Of a stretch of DNA of 64,000 nt, positions 51,648-61,519 are shown piece after piece; position 1 is the first letter of the stretch, and every line of letters starts with the position of its first letter. The position numbers were made by a program, and so were the translations under genes. The notes beneath the pieces are model-generated. The model was not told the origin of the DNA. It did no database searches and saw only the letters and a list, made by a program, of their open reading frames with translations. Source of the stretch: Roseibium denhamense. GTDB lineage: Bacteria > Pseudomonadota > Alphaproteobacteria > Rhizobiales > Stappiaceae. The stretch is from the NCBI RefSeq assembly GCF_009711415.1, contig NZ_SMLZ01000116.1:65000-128999 (forward strand), written 5' to 3'.

Positions 51648-52784
51648 CTATTGTTTCCGGTCCAGTGGCTGAACGGTTTCGGAGAAGGCTGGCATCAGGA
51701 TCCGGAACACGGTTTTCTGGCGCTGGCTGCTGCAGTCGATCACCCCGCCATGATCCCCGATGATCTTGGCGACCAGGGCCAGTCCAAGACCCGATCCGTT
51801 GGTTTTGGTGGTGATGAAGGGCTCGAAGAGATGTGGCAGGAGGTCATCGGGCACCCCTGTCCCGTTATCTTCCACGCAGAATTCCAGCGGCAGACTGACC
51901 TTTTCGTCAGTTCCGGGAACGGACAAGCGCACGCCGGGCCTGAAGGCGGTTGATATCTTGATCTCACCGTCCGGATCATCGCCGATCGCCTCGCAGGCAT
52001 TCTTGATCAAGTTCAAGAACACCTGAATGAGCTGGTCCTTGTTCGCAAAGACCGGAGGCAGTGACGGATCATAAGTCTCGACAATCCGCTTGTTGCGCCC
52101 AAATCCCGTGTCAGCCAACCGTTTGACGTGATCGAGCACCACGTGAATGTTGACCGGCTCGCGTTCAATCGGCCGCTCGTCGGAAAAGACTTCCATGCGA
52201 TCGACAAGTTTCACGATCCTGTCGGTTTCATCCATGATCAGGCGGGTCAACGCCCGGTCTTCACTCGGAACCGATTGCTCGATCAACTGAGCCGCGCCCC
52301 TTATGCCAGACAGCGGGTTCTTGATCTCGTGTGCCAGCATCGCAGACAAGACCGTTACCGTCCGGGCAGCGCCGCGTGAGGTGAGCTGGCGGTCGATTTT
52401 TTCCGCCATCGTGCGTTCTTGAAACATCAGGACAACCGCGCCCGGCCGGTCGGCAACCGGGGATGCATTGATGTCGACTACCTTCGGCGCCCCAATGCGG
52501 GGGGTGCCGATATCGACCTTGTACTCGTTGATCGGCGCACTGCGCTCGCGAACCTGATCGATCAGGGTAAGGAGCGGGCTGCCGAACGGCACGAACTCGC
52601 TGATCGGATGACGGCGCAAGACGGAGACGCTGGAGCGCATGAAGATTTCAGCGGCCATGTTGGCGGATTCAATGACACCATCGGGAGCGACCAGAAGAAC
52701 CGGATGCGGAAGTGCGTCTAAAATCATCGGGCCATCACTGGCCAATGCAGCCGCCCGGCCGCTTTGGGACAAGGTGTCTATCAC
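51648..52784 (-). CDS. ntrB: nitrogen regulation sensor kinase NtrB
   Basis: The 378-residue soluble kinase starts with GTG 52784, overlapping the dusB stop (GTGA). It has a PAS domain ([21 protein letters not shown]), the H box [20 protein letters not shown], an N box ([10 protein letters not shown]), [10 protein letters not shown] and [13 protein letters not shown]. With GlnB/GlnK it sets the phosphorylation of NtrC in response to nitrogen status. Confidence 0.95.
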   Translation of the reverse strand: MIDTLSQSGRAAALASDGPMILDALPHPVLLVAPDGVIESANMAAEIFMRSSVSVLRRHPISEFVPFGSPLLTLIDQVRERSAPINEYKVDIGTPRIGAPKVVDINASPVADRPGAVVLMFQERTMAEKIDRQLTSRGAARTVTVLSAMLAHEIKNPLSGIRGAAQLIEQSVPSEDRALTRLIMDETDRIVKLVDRMEVFSDERPIEREPVNIHVVLDHVKRLADTGFGRNKRIVETYDPSLPPVFANKDQLIQVFLNLIKNACEAIGDDPDGEIKISTAFRPGVRLSVPGTDEKVSLPLEFCVEDNGTGVPDDLLPHLFEPFITTKTNGSGLGLALVAKIIGDHGGVIDCSSQRQKTVFRILMPAFSETVQPLDRKQ

Positions 52785-53797
52785 GCGGCAGTCCGTCTGT
52801 TCGAGGAAGAAAACCAGTCGCCGATCATTGCCAGAACGTCGTCCGGCTTATGCGATGTCATGAGGAGTTTGCGGACATCGCCTGGAACGGCTTCGGCGTC
52901 CGTATCGTTTGCGGCCTCCAGATACCAGCCAAGGTGTTTGCGGGCGATGCGGATGCCGGGAATCACGCCATAATGGCCCAGTATGGCTTCATAATGCGCG
53001 CTCACCAGATCGGCAAAGTCTTGTCCGGAAGGTGCCGGGGGTCTCTCTCCGGTTGCCAGGAAATGGCCGACATGCCCCGGCAGCCAGGGGCGCCCGTAAG
53101 CTCCCCGCCCAATCATCACGGCGTCGGCACCGGACGCGTCGAGCATGGCCAGCGCATCTTCCGGCGACTTACAGTCGCCATTCGCGATCAGGGGAATATC
53201 AACCGCGTCCTTGACCCGCCGGATTGCTTCCCAGTCCGCCGTGCCCTTGTAGAATTGGCAGCGTGTGCGTCCGTGGACCGTTACAAGCTGAATGCCTGCG
53301 CCTTCAGCGCGCCGGGCAAGTTCCGGCGCATTGATTGTTCTTTCGTCCCAACCGAGGCGCATCTTCAATGTGACTGGGATATCAACCGCTTCTACGGTCG
53401 CTTCGATCAGCTCAAGAGCGTGATCGAGATCGCGCATCAGCGCAGACCCTGAATAGCCGGACGTTACTTTTTTGGCTGGACACCCCATGTTGATGTCGAT
53501 GACGTCGGCGCCCAGACCTGCAATGACCTTCGCTGCCTCGCTCATCCAGGTTGCCTCGCGGCCCGCCAGCTGAACCACATGCAGCCCCTTGTCCTGTGCT
53601 TCGGCGCGCATCTGGGTCTCGGCATTGCCGCGCACAAAAGATTCGCTGGCGACCATCTCGCTGACAACCATGCCCGCTCCGAAGGACGCTGCCAAGCGGC
53701 GGAACGGCAAGTCGCTGACGCCCGACATCGGCGCTAGTACTGCACGATTTGGAAGGTCGTGGCATCCGATGCTGAGGTTTGTGCGGAGTGCGGTCAT
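52781..53797 (-). CDS. dusB: tRNA-dihydrouridine synthase DusB (NifR3)
   Basis: The 338-residue flavoenzyme reduces uridines in the tRNA D loop. Motifs: [34 protein letters not shown] with the catalytic Cys, [27 protein letters not shown] and [12 protein letters not shown] for FMN. It is the first gene of the dusB-ntrB-ntrC operon, the classic nifR3 position. It is divergent from ispDF, with 153 nt between start codons. Confidence 0.94.
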   Translation of the reverse strand: MTALRTNLSIGCHDLPNRAVLAPMSGVSDLPFRRLAASFGAGMVVSEMVASESFVRGNAETQMRAEAQDKGLHVVQLAGREATWMSEAAKVIAGLGADVIDINMGCPAKKVTSGYSGSALMRDLDHALELIEATVEAVDIPVTLKMRLGWDERTINAPELARRAEGAGIQLVTVHGRTRCQFYKGTADWEAIRRVKDAVDIPLIANGDCKSPEDALAMLDASGADAVMIGRGAYGRPWLPGHVGHFLATGERPPAPSGQDFADLVSAHYEAILGHYGVIPGIRIARKHLGWYLEAANDTDAEAVPGDVRKLLMTSHKPDDVLAMIGDWFSSSNRRTAA

Positions 53798-53950
53798 TTC
53801 TGTTTTTGCTTATTGTGTGTGCATTCTTCTCATTGCCTATATAGTAGACAATACGAGCGCTGCAACAAGTAGAAAATTGCGGGAAACACCGCTTCCCGTT
53901 TAAAGACGGTGGAGGACCCTTCTCGATTCCTCGAAAACGGAGCACACTTC

Positions 53951-55204
53951 ATGGCCAAAACAGCCGCTGCCCTGGTGGTTGCCGCCGGACGCGGCACCCG
54001 TCTGACGCAGTCTGCAAGCGACTTGCCGAAACAATACAGGCACCTGGCCAGAAGTCCCATCCTGTCACATACGCTGAATGCGCTCGCAAGACATCCTCGG
54101 ATTTTGCATATCTTGGTTGTTATTCATCCTGATGACATGGCCATCTATGACGCGGCGGTTGCCTGTTGCAGGCCGGAAACCCGTGCCAAGCTCGTTCCAG
54201 CTGTGGCCGGGGCGCAGACCCGGCAAGGATCTGTCTTCAACGGCTTGAAGAACCTGACCGGCCGCTGTGATGATGTGCTGATCCATGATGCCGCACGCCC
54301 ATTTGTGTCAATGAAGGTTCTGGACAGGATTTTCAAGGTCCTGGAAACGGGCGCTGACGGAGCTCTTGCGGCGGTGCCGGTGTCAGACACGATCAAGCGG
54401 TCACATGGGCAGGACCACCCGCTGGAGACCGTCGACCGGACAAACCTTTGGGCCGCGCAGACGCCGCAGGCGTTCTCACTTGAAAAGATCCTTGACGCGC
54501 ACACAAAAGCAGCTGACGCGGGCCGTATGGACTTTACCGATGATACCGGGCTTGCGGAATGGGCCGGGCTTAAAGTCATGTTGAGCGAGGGGGATGCGTC
54601 CAATTTCAAGATTACAACCCCCGCAGACCTGGCACGTGCGGAATATCAGGCGAGGAAAATGACCACTTCATCCAATCAGGACAGTCTTCCGCCCTTGTCG
54701 GAACTTCATGACGTCAGAACTGGCATTGGATATGACGTCCACGCGTTTGACGATGGCGCGTCCGTCATTTTGGGCGGTGTTGACATCGCACATACCCGGT
54801 CCTTGAAGGGGCATTCCGATGCGGATGTTGTGTTGCATGCGATCACAGATGCAACGCTCGGGGCCATCGGCGATGGCGATATTGGCCAGCACTTTCCGCC
54901 CAGCGACCCGGCATGGAAAGGGGCCGCCTCGGACCGTTTCCAGATTGACGCCGTCCGGCGTGTGTCGGAGCGCGGCGGCCGGCTAGCACACATTGACGTC
55001 ACCATTGTCTGCGAAGAGCCGAAGATCGGACCGCATAGAGAGCTTATCCGAGCATCCATTGCCCAAATCTGCGGACTTCCTTTGGCAAGAGTGTCCGTGA
55101 AAGCAACGACGTCGGAACGGCTCGGCTTCACAGGCCGCAAGGAGGGAATTGCGGCCCTTGCCAGCGTTACGGTCCGGCTTCCCTTTAAAGATGCAGACAA
55201 CTGA
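53951..55204 (+). CDS. ispDF: bifunctional IspD/IspF enzyme of the MEP isoprenoid pathway
   Basis: From ATG 53951 the fused protein has 417 residues. The N-terminal IspD half (VVAAGRGTRL, then LPKQYRHLARSPIL and HDAARPFVS) makes CDP-methylerythritol. The C-terminal IspF half (RTGIGYDVHAF with the zinc DxH, GHSDADVVLHAITDATLGA, TTSERLGFTGRKEGIAA) makes the cyclodiphosphate. The fusion is common in alphaproteobacteria. The CinA-domain gene follows after 15 nt. Confidence 0.95.
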   Translation: MAKTAAALVVAAGRGTRLTQSASDLPKQYRHLARSPILSHTLNALARHPRILHILVVIHPDDMAIYDAAVACCRPETRAKLVPAVAGAQTRQGSVFNGLKNLTGRCDDVLIHDAARPFVSMKVLDRIFKVLETGADGALAAVPVSDTIKRSHGQDHPLETVDRTNLWAAQTPQAFSLEKILDAHTKAADAGRMDFTDDTGLAEWAGLKVMLSEGDASNFKITTPADLARAEYQARKMTTSSNQDSLPPLSELHDVRTGIGYDVHAFDDGASVILGGVDIAHTRSLKGHSDADVVLHAITDATLGAIGDGDIGQHFPPSDPAWKGAASDRFQIDAVRRVSERGGRLAHIDVTIVCEEPKIGPHRELIRASIAQICGLPLARVSVKATTSERLGFTGRKEGIAALASVTVRLPFKDADN

Positions 55205-55219
55205 AACCGGAGGAACGAC

Positions 55220-55717
55220 ATGAACAAGGACTATGCGGACCTGATTCCGGCGGCGGAAGACCTTCTTGAAAAGCTCAAGGCGAAGGGCCTCATGGTGGCG
55301 ACGGCCGAATCGTGTACGGGCGGGTTGATCTGCGGCCTATTAACGGAAGTTGCCGGCTCTTCCGCGGTCGTTGACCGGGGGTTCGTGACCTATTCCAATG
55401 AGGCCAAATCAGATCTGCTCGGGGTCCCTGTGGAGTTGATCGCCCGGCATGGAGCTGTCAGCAAGGAAGTCGCCGTTGCCATGGCCGAGGGAGCCCTGGC
55501 CCGGTCCCGGGCGCAGATCGCCGTATCGGTGACCGGGATTGCAGGTCCGGGCGGCGGCAGTGAGGCCAAACCGGTCGGCACCGTTCACATTGCTCTGGCC
55601 CGCACCGGCCACGAGACCCTGCACCTTCACTGCTGGTTTGCCGACAAGGGCCGAACATCGATCCGCGCGGAAACCGTCAGCTCGGCATTTATGACAATTT
55701 TAAACGCAATCGAATAG
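55220..55717 (+). CDS. CinA C-terminal domain protein (nicotinamide-nucleotide amidase type)
   Basis: The 165-residue protein is only the C-terminal domain of Cin[22 protein letters not shown], with the catalytic Ser in ESCTGG, then [37 protein letters not shown] and [10 protein letters not shown]. It would deamidate NMN to nicotinate mononucleotide in pyridine-nucleotide recycling. It is co-transcribed with ispDF. Confidence 0.92.
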   Translation: MNKDYADLIPAAEDLLEKLKAKGLMVATAESCTGGLICGLLTEVAGSSAVVDRGFVTYSNEAKSDLLGVPVELIARHGAVSKEVAVAMAEGALARSRAQIAVSVTGIAGPGGGSEAKPVGTVHIALARTGHETLHLHCWFADKGRTSIRAETVSSAFMTILNAIE

Positions 55718-55814
55718 TTAAACCGCTGTTAACGGCGTCACAACTTCCAGCTATGCTTCCCTATAGGTCATGAGTATAGAGGTAGCCCTAGGCCTCTTGA
55801 GCAATTGGACGAGC

Positions 55815-56282
55815 ATGAAACGCTGCCTGACATTTATAGTCGCATTTTTTGCAGTTGCCGGTGGTGCAATGGCCGCGGGTATTCCGCAGCCGGGGGATTT
55901 TTATCTGATCTCGCGCAACGACAGTGGAACATTTGTCGGCAGTCACAAGCTTTTCCGTGAATATTCCAAGGGATTGAAGAAGGTCGCCTATTGCGGCCGT
56001 GACTATTACGTCCGGGGGCATTCGGTTGCCTGGACGCATCTTGAGGTCGAGCGCGGCAACCTGGTTCAGATCGAATACAATTTCGGCCGCGGGTGGCGTC
56101 CTATCTGCCAGCGTCCTGATCAGCAGGTGCAGCTGACCGATATCGGAATTGATCTGCCAGCGGAACAAGTGCTTCTTCTTGGTGAGGGGGAGAGCGGGCC
56201 GAAGAGCCGGCTGTCAGCAATCGGCGCCCTGTTTCAGCCCAGCGGGATCGGGAACAAAGAAGGCTCTTTCCACCTCCGCTGA
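55815..56282 (+). CDS. small secreted two-cysteine protein, tandem paralogue 1
   Basis: The 155-residue protein starts at ATG 55815, where a signal peptide begins (MKRCLTFIVAFFAVAGGAMA-AG). The mature part contains GDFYLISRNDSGTFVGSHK, VAYCGRDYYVR, VAWTHLEVERGN, RGWRPICQ and QQVQLTDIGI. The cysteines are residues 60 and 98, plus Cys4 in the signal. The next two genes share this pattern, with the two mature cysteines always 38 positions apart. I do not recognise the family. It is probably exported to the periplasm with one disulfide. The gene follows the CinA-domain gene by 97 nt. Confidence 0.75.
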   Translation: MKRCLTFIVAFFAVAGGAMAAGIPQPGDFYLISRNDSGTFVGSHKLFREYSKGLKKVAYCGRDYYVRGHSVAWTHLEVERGNLVQIEYNFGRGWRPICQRPDQQVQLTDIGIDLPAEQVLLLGEGESGPKSRLSAIGALFQPSGIGNKEGSFHLR

Positions 56283-56352
56283 GGAAAGTGCCTGGCCTCC
56301 CGACACGCAGAGAAATAATCAGACAATTTTAATAAAAGCCGTTTGCGAAACC

Positions 56353-56375
56353 TAACGGACTTTCAAAATCCGTTA
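56353..56375. repeat. hairpin between paralogues 1 and 2
   Basis: TAACGGA (56353-56359) pairs with TCCGTTA (56369-56375) over a 9-nt loop. It stands 62 nt before paralogue 2 and may be a weak transcription stop or an operator. Confidence 0.4.
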
Positions 56376-56436
56376 CGTAAGGTGATGATCGAACCACTAG
56401 ATCAACGCGAAATGATTTCGCGGATAAGGAATGGAT

Positions 56437-56913
56437 ATGTCAATCCGAAACGCGCTCGTCGCAGCTCTGATGCTGTTTGGCTTGAGCTTTACGTCATACG
56501 CCCACGCCGGTGGTATGTTCAACGGTGACATCTACATGATTTCCCGCGACTTGAATGAGACATTCCGGGGATCTCACAAGATCTATCAGCGCAAGGCAAA
56601 GGGTCTTATTGAGGTGCAGTATTGCGGCCGGTCTTACTGGGTGCGGTATGCAACGGTTGCCTGGACCCAGCTGGAGGTCGAGCAGCGGTTTGTCGTGCGG
56701 GTTGAATCCAACTGGGGCAAGGGATGGCGCCCGATCTGTGCGAACCCTGAGCAGCAGGTAAACCTTGCCCGGTTGGGGATATCGGAAGACCCGCGGGTGG
56801 TGATGCAAAATGACGGTGCAACCGTGAACCGGGTCAACCGGTTTGCCGCGATCCGCGATTCCTTTCGTCCGGCTGCCGGCGACAAACCAACCAAGTCGTA
56901 TCATGCGAACTGA
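56437..56913 (+). CDS. small secreted two-cysteine protein, tandem paralogue 2
   Basis: I choose ATG 56437 because AAGGA (56426-56430) is 6 nt before it; ATG 56431 directly abuts that site. The 158-residue product has a signal peptide (RNALVAALMLFGLSFTSYAHA-GG). The mature part repeats the shared pattern: GDIYMISRDLNETFRGSHK, QYCGRSYWVR, VAWTQLEVEQ, KGWRPICA and QQVNLARLGI, with cysteines 63 and 101. Of the three copies it is closest to paralogue 1. Confidence 0.75.
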   Translation: MSIRNALVAALMLFGLSFTSYAHAGGMFNGDIYMISRDLNETFRGSHKIYQRKAKGLIEVQYCGRSYWVRYATVAWTQLEVEQRFVVRVESNWGKGWRPICANPEQQVNLARLGISEDPRVVMQNDGATVNRVNRFAAIRDSFRPAAGDKPTKSYHAN

Positions 56914-57007
56914 CTGGCGGTTTGCGGCGTAAGATCTGCATAAGGTCTGGACTATAGAATGAACGGAAGCGAGAAATAGAGACCACCTGAAATTGAGGGC
57001 CCCTATC

Positions 57008-57430
57008 ATGAAACGGTCGCTGGCAGTGCATTCTTTGATTGTCGTCTGGGGACTGAGCTTGAGCGGAACCGCTTTTGCGCAGGGGGATTTTTATATCCGG
57101 TCTCAGCACTCCAACGGAACCTTTACCGGATTCCACGAAATTTTGCCGGTTCCAAAACAGGGATATCACAAAGCGGAATATTGCGGCCGCACGTTCTGGG
57201 TGTCTTCGACAACGGTTATGTGGACCGAGGAAGAAGTCGAGGCCGGCCGCACCCTCATTCTGGAAGAGAATTTGGGCACCACGCGCCGGACAGTGTGTGC
57301 GGACAGCACGTCCTTTGCCACCCTCGATGATCTCGGGTTAAAGGCGCGCGAGGTGGAGAGCCTGCGGGGCGATACCGGGTTCACCGACACCAAGACACGC
57401 CTTCGCAATATCAGCGAAGCATTTAAGTAA
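57008..57430 (+). CDS. small secreted two-cysteine protein, tandem paralogue 3
   Basis: The 140-residue protein starts at ATG 57008 with AGGG upstream. Signal peptide: SLAVHSLIVVWGLSLSGTAFA-QG. The shared pattern is shorter and more diverged: GDFYIRSQHSNGTFTGFHE, AEYCGRTFWVS, VMWTEEEVEAG, RRTVCADS and LDDLGL. Cysteines 59 and 97 keep the 38-residue spacing, but GWRPIC is replaced by RRTVC and QQV by a different stretch. It is convergent with ratA, with 23 nt between stops. Confidence 0.72.
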   Translation: MKRSLAVHSLIVVWGLSLSGTAFAQGDFYIRSQHSNGTFTGFHEILPVPKQGYHKAEYCGRTFWVSSTTVMWTEEEVEAGRTLILEENLGTTRRTVCADSTSFATLDDLGLKAREVESLRGDTGFTDTKTRLRNISEAFK

Positions 57431-57453
57431 GGCTGCGGGTTGCTGAGAAGCGG

Positions 57454-57906
57454 CTAGCTTCCGTAGACCTGATCGGCTCTCGCTTCAAAGGCGCTTGAGA
57501 ACTTCCGGAACGCTCTGTCGAACATCACGCCCATCAGCGACCCGAGCGTGCGGCTTCTGAATTCGTAATCAATGTAGAAACCGACGGTGCAAACGCCCTC
57601 CCCCGATGTTTCGAAGGTCCAGCGGTTTTCGAGGTGTTTGAAAGGGCCGTCGAGATACTCAACCAGAATGACCTGTTCGTCCGGGCGCAATTCCACGCGG
57701 CTCGTGAAGGTTTCCTTGAACAGCTTGTAGGCAACGGTCATGTCGGCAATCAACACGGTGCGTCCGTCGGCCAGCTCCTTGCGCCCGCGAACCTGAAGGT
57801 CCTGGCAAAGGGGAACAAACTGCGGGTACTTCTCCACATCACCAACCAGACGGAACATGTCGTCGGCGTCGTGATTAACACGATGAGTGGATGAAAAACT
57901 AGGCAT
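57454..57906 (-). CDS. ratA: RatA/COQ10-like START domain protein
   Basis: The 150-residue protein has the polyketide cyclase/START fold of the RatA-Coq10 family: MPSFSSTHRVNHDADDMFRL, then VEKYPQFVPLC, RVELRPDEQVILVEYLDGPF and VGFYIDYEFRSRTLGS. Members bind ubiquinone-like lipids and support respiration; the E. coli member was also described as affecting ribosome subunit association. Next to lipA and the PDH genes, a respiratory role is likelier. Confidence 0.9.
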   Translation of the reverse strand: MPSFSSTHRVNHDADDMFRLVGDVEKYPQFVPLCQDLQVRGRKELADGRTVLIADMTVAYKLFKETFTSRVELRPDEQVILVEYLDGPFKHLENRWTFETSGEGVCTVGFYIDYEFRSRTLGSLMGVMFDRAFRKFSSAFEARADQVYGS

Positions 57907-57954
57907 ACCGCACCGGTCTCGTCTTCCGCTTTCTTGTGAGCCTTTTTGTGCTGC

Positions 57955-58929
57955 TTAGTGGCCGAGTTTCGCCTGCCTGGCCGCTCTAAGATCTGCAAAA
58001 TCCTCACCGGCATGATGGGACGACCGAGTCAGCGGTGTGGCCGAGACTTTCAAGAACCCTTTTGCATATGCAATACGCTCGTAGCCCTTGAAGTCTTCGG
58101 GGGTAATGAAGTCCATCACCGGGTGGTGTTTCTTGGAGGGCTGCAGGTACTGTCCGATGGTCAGGAAATCGACGTCCGCCGACCGCAAGTCATCCATGAG
58201 TTGAAGGACTTCGTTGCGCTCTTCCCCGAGGCCAACCATGATCCCCGATTTGGTGAACATTTCCGCATCCAGCTCCTTAGCTCTTTGAAGCAAGCGGATA
58301 GAATGGAAGTACCGCGCACCGGGCCGAACCTTGAGATATTTCGAGGGAACGGTCTCCAGGTTGTGATTGAACACGTCGGGTTTCGCCTCGATGACAATCT
58401 CAAGGGCACCATCCTTGCGCAGGAAGTCAGGTGTCAGCACCTCGACGGTCGTTGCGGGCGATGTTTTCCGGATTGCATTGATGACGTCGGCGAAATGCGT
58501 CGCCCCGCCGTCGTCCAGATCATCCCGGTCAACCGATGTGATCACAACATGCTCAAGGCCCATGGCAGCAACAGCGTCAGCAACGCCTTGCGGTTCTTTG
58601 GGATCTACCGGTCCGGGCATGCCAGTGCGCACGTTACAGAAGGCGCAGGCGCGTGTGCAGGTGTCGCCGAGGATCATGAAGGAGGCGTGCTTCTTGGACC
58701 AGCATTCGCCGATATTCGGACATCCCGCCTCTTCGCAGACCGTCACAAGATTGTTCTGACGAACTGTCTTTTGGGTCTCTTTATAGACGGGTGACGTCGG
58801 CGCCTTGACCCGGATCCACTTGGGCTTCCGTTGGACAGGGTTGTCCGGCCGGTGTGCCTTTTCGGGGTGGCGCGGGCGCGCGTCCGTTTTTTCCTGCGAG
58901 CGATTTAGCGTGTCGACGATCGTAACCAT
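57955..58929 (-). CDS. lipA: lipoyl synthase
   Basis: The 324-residue radical SAM enzyme inserts sulfur into octanoyl groups on lipoyl domains. The auxiliary cluster cysteines are in [15 protein letters not shown]. The radical SAM motif is TCTRACAFC (CxxxCxxC). The C-terminal serine ligand is in [11 protein letters not shown]. Its neighbours encode pdhC and pdhB, which carry the lipoyl domains it modifies, and lpdA. Confidence 0.96.
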   Translation of the reverse strand: MVTIVDTLNRSQEKTDARPRHPEKAHRPDNPVQRKPKWIRVKAPTSPVYKETQKTVRQNNLVTVCEEAGCPNIGECWSKKHASFMILGDTCTRACAFCNVRTGMPGPVDPKEPQGVADAVAAMGLEHVVITSVDRDDLDDGGATHFADVINAIRKTSPATTVEVLTPDFLRKDGALEIVIEAKPDVFNHNLETVPSKYLKVRPGARYFHSIRLLQRAKELDAEMFTKSGIMVGLGEERNEVLQLMDDLRSADVDFLTIGQYLQPSKKHHPVMDFITPEDFKGYERIAYAKGFLKVSATPLTRSSHHAGEDFADLRAARQAKLGH

Positions 58930-58991
58930 GGGCCTTAAGTGTCGTTTTTATGTCGAAAGATCAAGCCGCAAACCGTTCATGCCAGCTAGCA

Positions 58992-59414
58992 TTATGACGC
59001 AGGTCTCGTCAGGTCCGCTAGCCGCTGACGGGCTTTTTCCGGCAAGGGGTGCGATTTGCGGGTGATTTCGTTGGTCAGCACAATGACAGTCACCGCCTGT
59101 GCCACGGCGGCTCCATTCTGGAAAACCTTCTGGAACAGCTTGAAGGAGCTGCGGCCGGTGTCCAGCACGGCGGTCCCAATGTGGACGTCGCCCGGCCAGG
59201 TCACCTCCGCCAGATAGTCCAGTTCCAGCCGTGCAATGACGAATGCCGTCCCCTCGTCCAGCATGCGGTCGTCCATCAGGAATTCGACGCGGCCGGTTTC
59301 CAGGAAAGTGGCGAACACGGCATTGTTCACATGACCCTGGCGGTCCGTATCGCCATACCGCAGTTTGTCGGTGGTTGTCAGCGGGAAGTCGCTGATAGCA
59401 TTCAGATGCGTCAT
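58992..59414 (-). CDS. acyl-CoA thioesterase (hotdog, 4HBT/YbgC type)
   Basis: The 140-residue hotdog protein has LRYGDTDRQGHVNNAVFATF with the catalytic Asp in the YxDTDxxGHVNN motif, then RVEFLMDD and LDYLAEVTWPGDVHIG. It hydrolyses short to medium acyl-CoAs; the precise substrate cannot be told. It lies between the GlsB-type genes and lipA on the same strand. Confidence 0.88.
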   Translation of the reverse strand: MTHLNAISDFPLTTTDKLRYGDTDRQGHVNNAVFATFLETGRVEFLMDDRMLDEGTAFVIARLELDYLAEVTWPGDVHIGTAVLDTGRSSFKLFQKVFQNGAAVAQAVTVIVLTNEITRKSHPLPEKARQRLADLTRPAS

Positions 59415-59431
59415 CCGGAAACCGTCCTTTG

Positions 59432-59671
59432 TTACTTGAAGACTTTCTTCCAGATGAACAGGAACAGGATCGACCCGAGAACCGCAATAATGAGACGGTC
59501 AAGGATCCCCCCGGTGACATTTAGGTTCAAAATAGATGCCAGTTCGCCGCCGATGAGCGCGCCGACCAGGCCGACGATGAGGCTGCCAAGAAAACCTCCG
59601 CGGCTGTTCAGAACCCGGTGGGCGACCGCCCCCGCGATCAGGCCGATGATAACAGTAATGATCAAACCCAT
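59432..59671 (-). CDS. GlsB/YeaQ/YmgE family membrane protein, copy 1
   Basis: The 79-residue protein has three hydrophobic segments: GLIITVIIGLIAGAVAHRVL, GGFLGSLIVGLVGALIGGEL and ILDRLIIAVLGSILFLFIW. The glycine-rich spacing is that of the transglycosylase-associated family, small inner-membrane proteins linked to envelope stress. It is 17 nt from the thioesterase gene and adjacent to a second member. Confidence 0.88.
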   Translation of the reverse strand: MGLIITVIIGLIAGAVAHRVLNSRGGFLGSLIVGLVGALIGGELASILNLNVTGGILDRLIIAVLGSILFLFIWKKVFK

Positions 59672-59700
59672 CGCGGGAGGCTCCTAAAGTCCGGGAAAAA

Positions 59701-59952
59701 TCAGGCGATGAGCCGTGCAAGCAGAACCACGACAATCGCACCAATGGCAGCAACGACAATCTCGTTCACATATTGATTGCCAAGATTGATGTTGATCCCA
59801 ACAAGCTTGAACAGGAACCCGCCGACGAAGGCGCCGATCAGGCCAATGATCAGATACCGGATCAATCCGCCGCCACCGACAAAAATGCTTGCGAGCCAGC
59901 CGGCAATGATCCCGATGGCGACCCAAATCAGAATAGCTTTAACGTCCATCAC
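59701..59952 (-). CDS. GlsB/YeaQ/YmgE family membrane protein, copy 2
   Basis: The 83-residue protein has three membrane segments (ILIWVAIGIIAGWLASIFVG, LIRYLIIGLIGAFVGGFLFK, EIVVAAIGAIVVVLLARLI) and the family's GWLA and GxxGxxxGG spacing. It is a diverged tandem partner of the next gene downstream, 29 nt apart. Confidence 0.88.
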   Translation of the reverse strand: MMDVKAILIWVAIGIIAGWLASIFVGGGGLIRYLIIGLIGAFVGGFLFKLVGININLGNQYVNEIVVAAIGAIVVVLLARLIA

Positions 59953-60034
59953 ATCCTCCAGGGCAAGAATTTATACCCAGACAGCACGGTAGTGATTTTG
60001 CTGCCCGGGTCTAATGAAGCTTCGATGAAAGATG

Positions 60035-61480
60035 TTAGGCGTTCAAAACGCGGCCGTAAGCGTCGAGAACCGATTCCTTCATCATTTCCGACAGCGTTGG
60101 ATGTGGGAAGATGGTGTGCATCAGTTCTTCTTCGGTCGTCTCCAGGTTCATGGCGACCACAAAGCCCTGAATAAGCTCGGTGACCTCCGCGCCGCACATA
60201 TGAGCGCCCAGAAGTTCGCCGGTCTTCTTGTCGAAAATGACCTTGATCATGCCGTTATCTTCGCCAAGCGCAATCGCCTTGCCGTTGGCGTTGAACTGGT
60301 AACGGCCCACCCGGATTTCGCGGCCGTCGGCTTTTGCTTTCGCTTCGGTCAGGCCAACGGAGGCGACCTGCGGATTACAATAGGTGCATCCCGGGATCTT
60401 GCGGTGATCCATTGGATGCACGCCATCGACACCGGCAATCTTCTCGATGCAGATAACGCCTTCATGCTCAGCCTTGTGGGCCAGCATGGGTGGTCCGGCA
60501 ACGTCTCCGATGGCGTAGAGGCCCGGAACATTGGTCTTGCCGTAGCCGTCGATGACGATGCAGCCGCGGTCGGTTTTGACACCCAGGCCTTCAAGCCCCA
60601 GGTTTTCAATGTTACCTTGAACGCCAACCGCTGAAATCAGGTGATCGGCCTTGATCTGGCTGGTTTTTCCGTCCTTGGTTTCCACATGCGCGGTGATGCT
60701 GTCGGCGGCCTTGTCGACTTTGGTCACCTTGGCTTCCGTGATGATCTTGAGACCGCGTTTTTCAAGCGCCTTACGGGCGAATTTCGAGATTTCCTCGTCT
60801 TCGACCGGCATGACATTCGGCATGAGTTCGACAACCGTGACGTCGACGCCCATGGACCGGTAGAAAGAGGCGAACTCGATCCCAATGGCACCCGATCCCA
60901 TGACCACGAGCGACTTCGGCATCTTGGACGGTTTCATTGCCTCGAAATAGGTCCAGATCAGTTTGCCGTCCGGTTCAATCCCCGGGAGCGCGCGCGGCCG
61001 GGCGCCGGTCGCGACGATAATGTGTTTGGCCGTGTAGGTGCCCTCGCCTTTTACGCCTTTCGGCACCGGATGCTGAGGCTCAACAGCGGGTTTTGACGGC
61101 TTGCCGACAACAATCTCGCCTGGCTTTTTCAGCTTGGCCTCGCCCCAGATCACATCGATCTTGTTCTTTTTCATCAGGAAGCCGACACCACCGTTCAAGC
61201 GTGCGGAGACGCCGCGTGAGCGGGCAACCACGTCTTTCACGTCGGCTTTCATGGTCCCGTCCAGCGTCAGGCCGAAGCCCTTGGCATGGTTTGCATGGTC
61301 CATGATTTCAGCTGAGCGCAGAAGCGCCTTGGTCGGGATACAGCCCCAGTTCAGGCAGATGCCGCCGAGATGTTCGCGCTCGACAATTGCGGTTTTGAAA
61401 CCGAGCTGTGCAGCCCGGATCGCGGTCACGTAGCCGCCCGGTCCGGAGCCGATGATGATCACGTCGTAATTGGTATCTGC
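60035..61480 (-). CDS. lpdA: dihydrolipoyl dehydrogenase (E3)
   Basis: From ATG 61480 the enzyme has 481 residues (MADTNYDVIIIGSGPGGYV). The redox-active disulfide is in GGICLNWGCIPTKALL, the NAD loop is MGSGAIGIEFA, the FAD-binding end is YAIGDVAGPPMLAHKA, and the catalytic His-Glu lies in FPHPTLSEMM. No lipoyl domain is present. It reoxidises dihydrolipoamide of the pyruvate dehydrogenase complex and shares the operon with pdhB and pdhC. Confidence 0.95.
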   Translation of the reverse strand, partial: ADTNYDVIIIGSGPGGYVTAIRAAQLGFKTAIVEREHLGGICLNWGCIPTKALLRSAEIMDHANHAKGFGLTLDGTMKADVKDVVARSRGVSARLNGGVGFLMKKNKIDVIWGEAKLKKPGEIVVGKPSKPAVEPQHPVPKGVKGEGTYTAKHIIVATGARPRALPGIEPDGKLIWTYFEAMKPSKMPKSLVVMGSGAIGIEFASFYRSMGVDVTVVELMPNVMPVEDEEISKFARKALEKRGLKIITEAKVTKVDKAADSITAHVETKDGKTSQIKADHLISAVGVQGNIENLGLEGLGVKTDRGCIVIDGYGKTNVPGLYAIGDVAGPPMLAHKAEHEGVICIEKIAGVDGVHPMDHRKIPGCTYCNPQVASVGLTEAKAKADGREIRVGRYQFNANGKAIALGEDNGMIKVIFDKKTGELLGAHMCGAEVTELIQGFVVAMNLETTEEELMHTIFPHPTLSEMMKESVLDAYGRVLNA

Positions 61481-61519
61481 CATGGTGCGTTCCCCGGCGA
61501 AAGAAGTCATCAGTCAATA

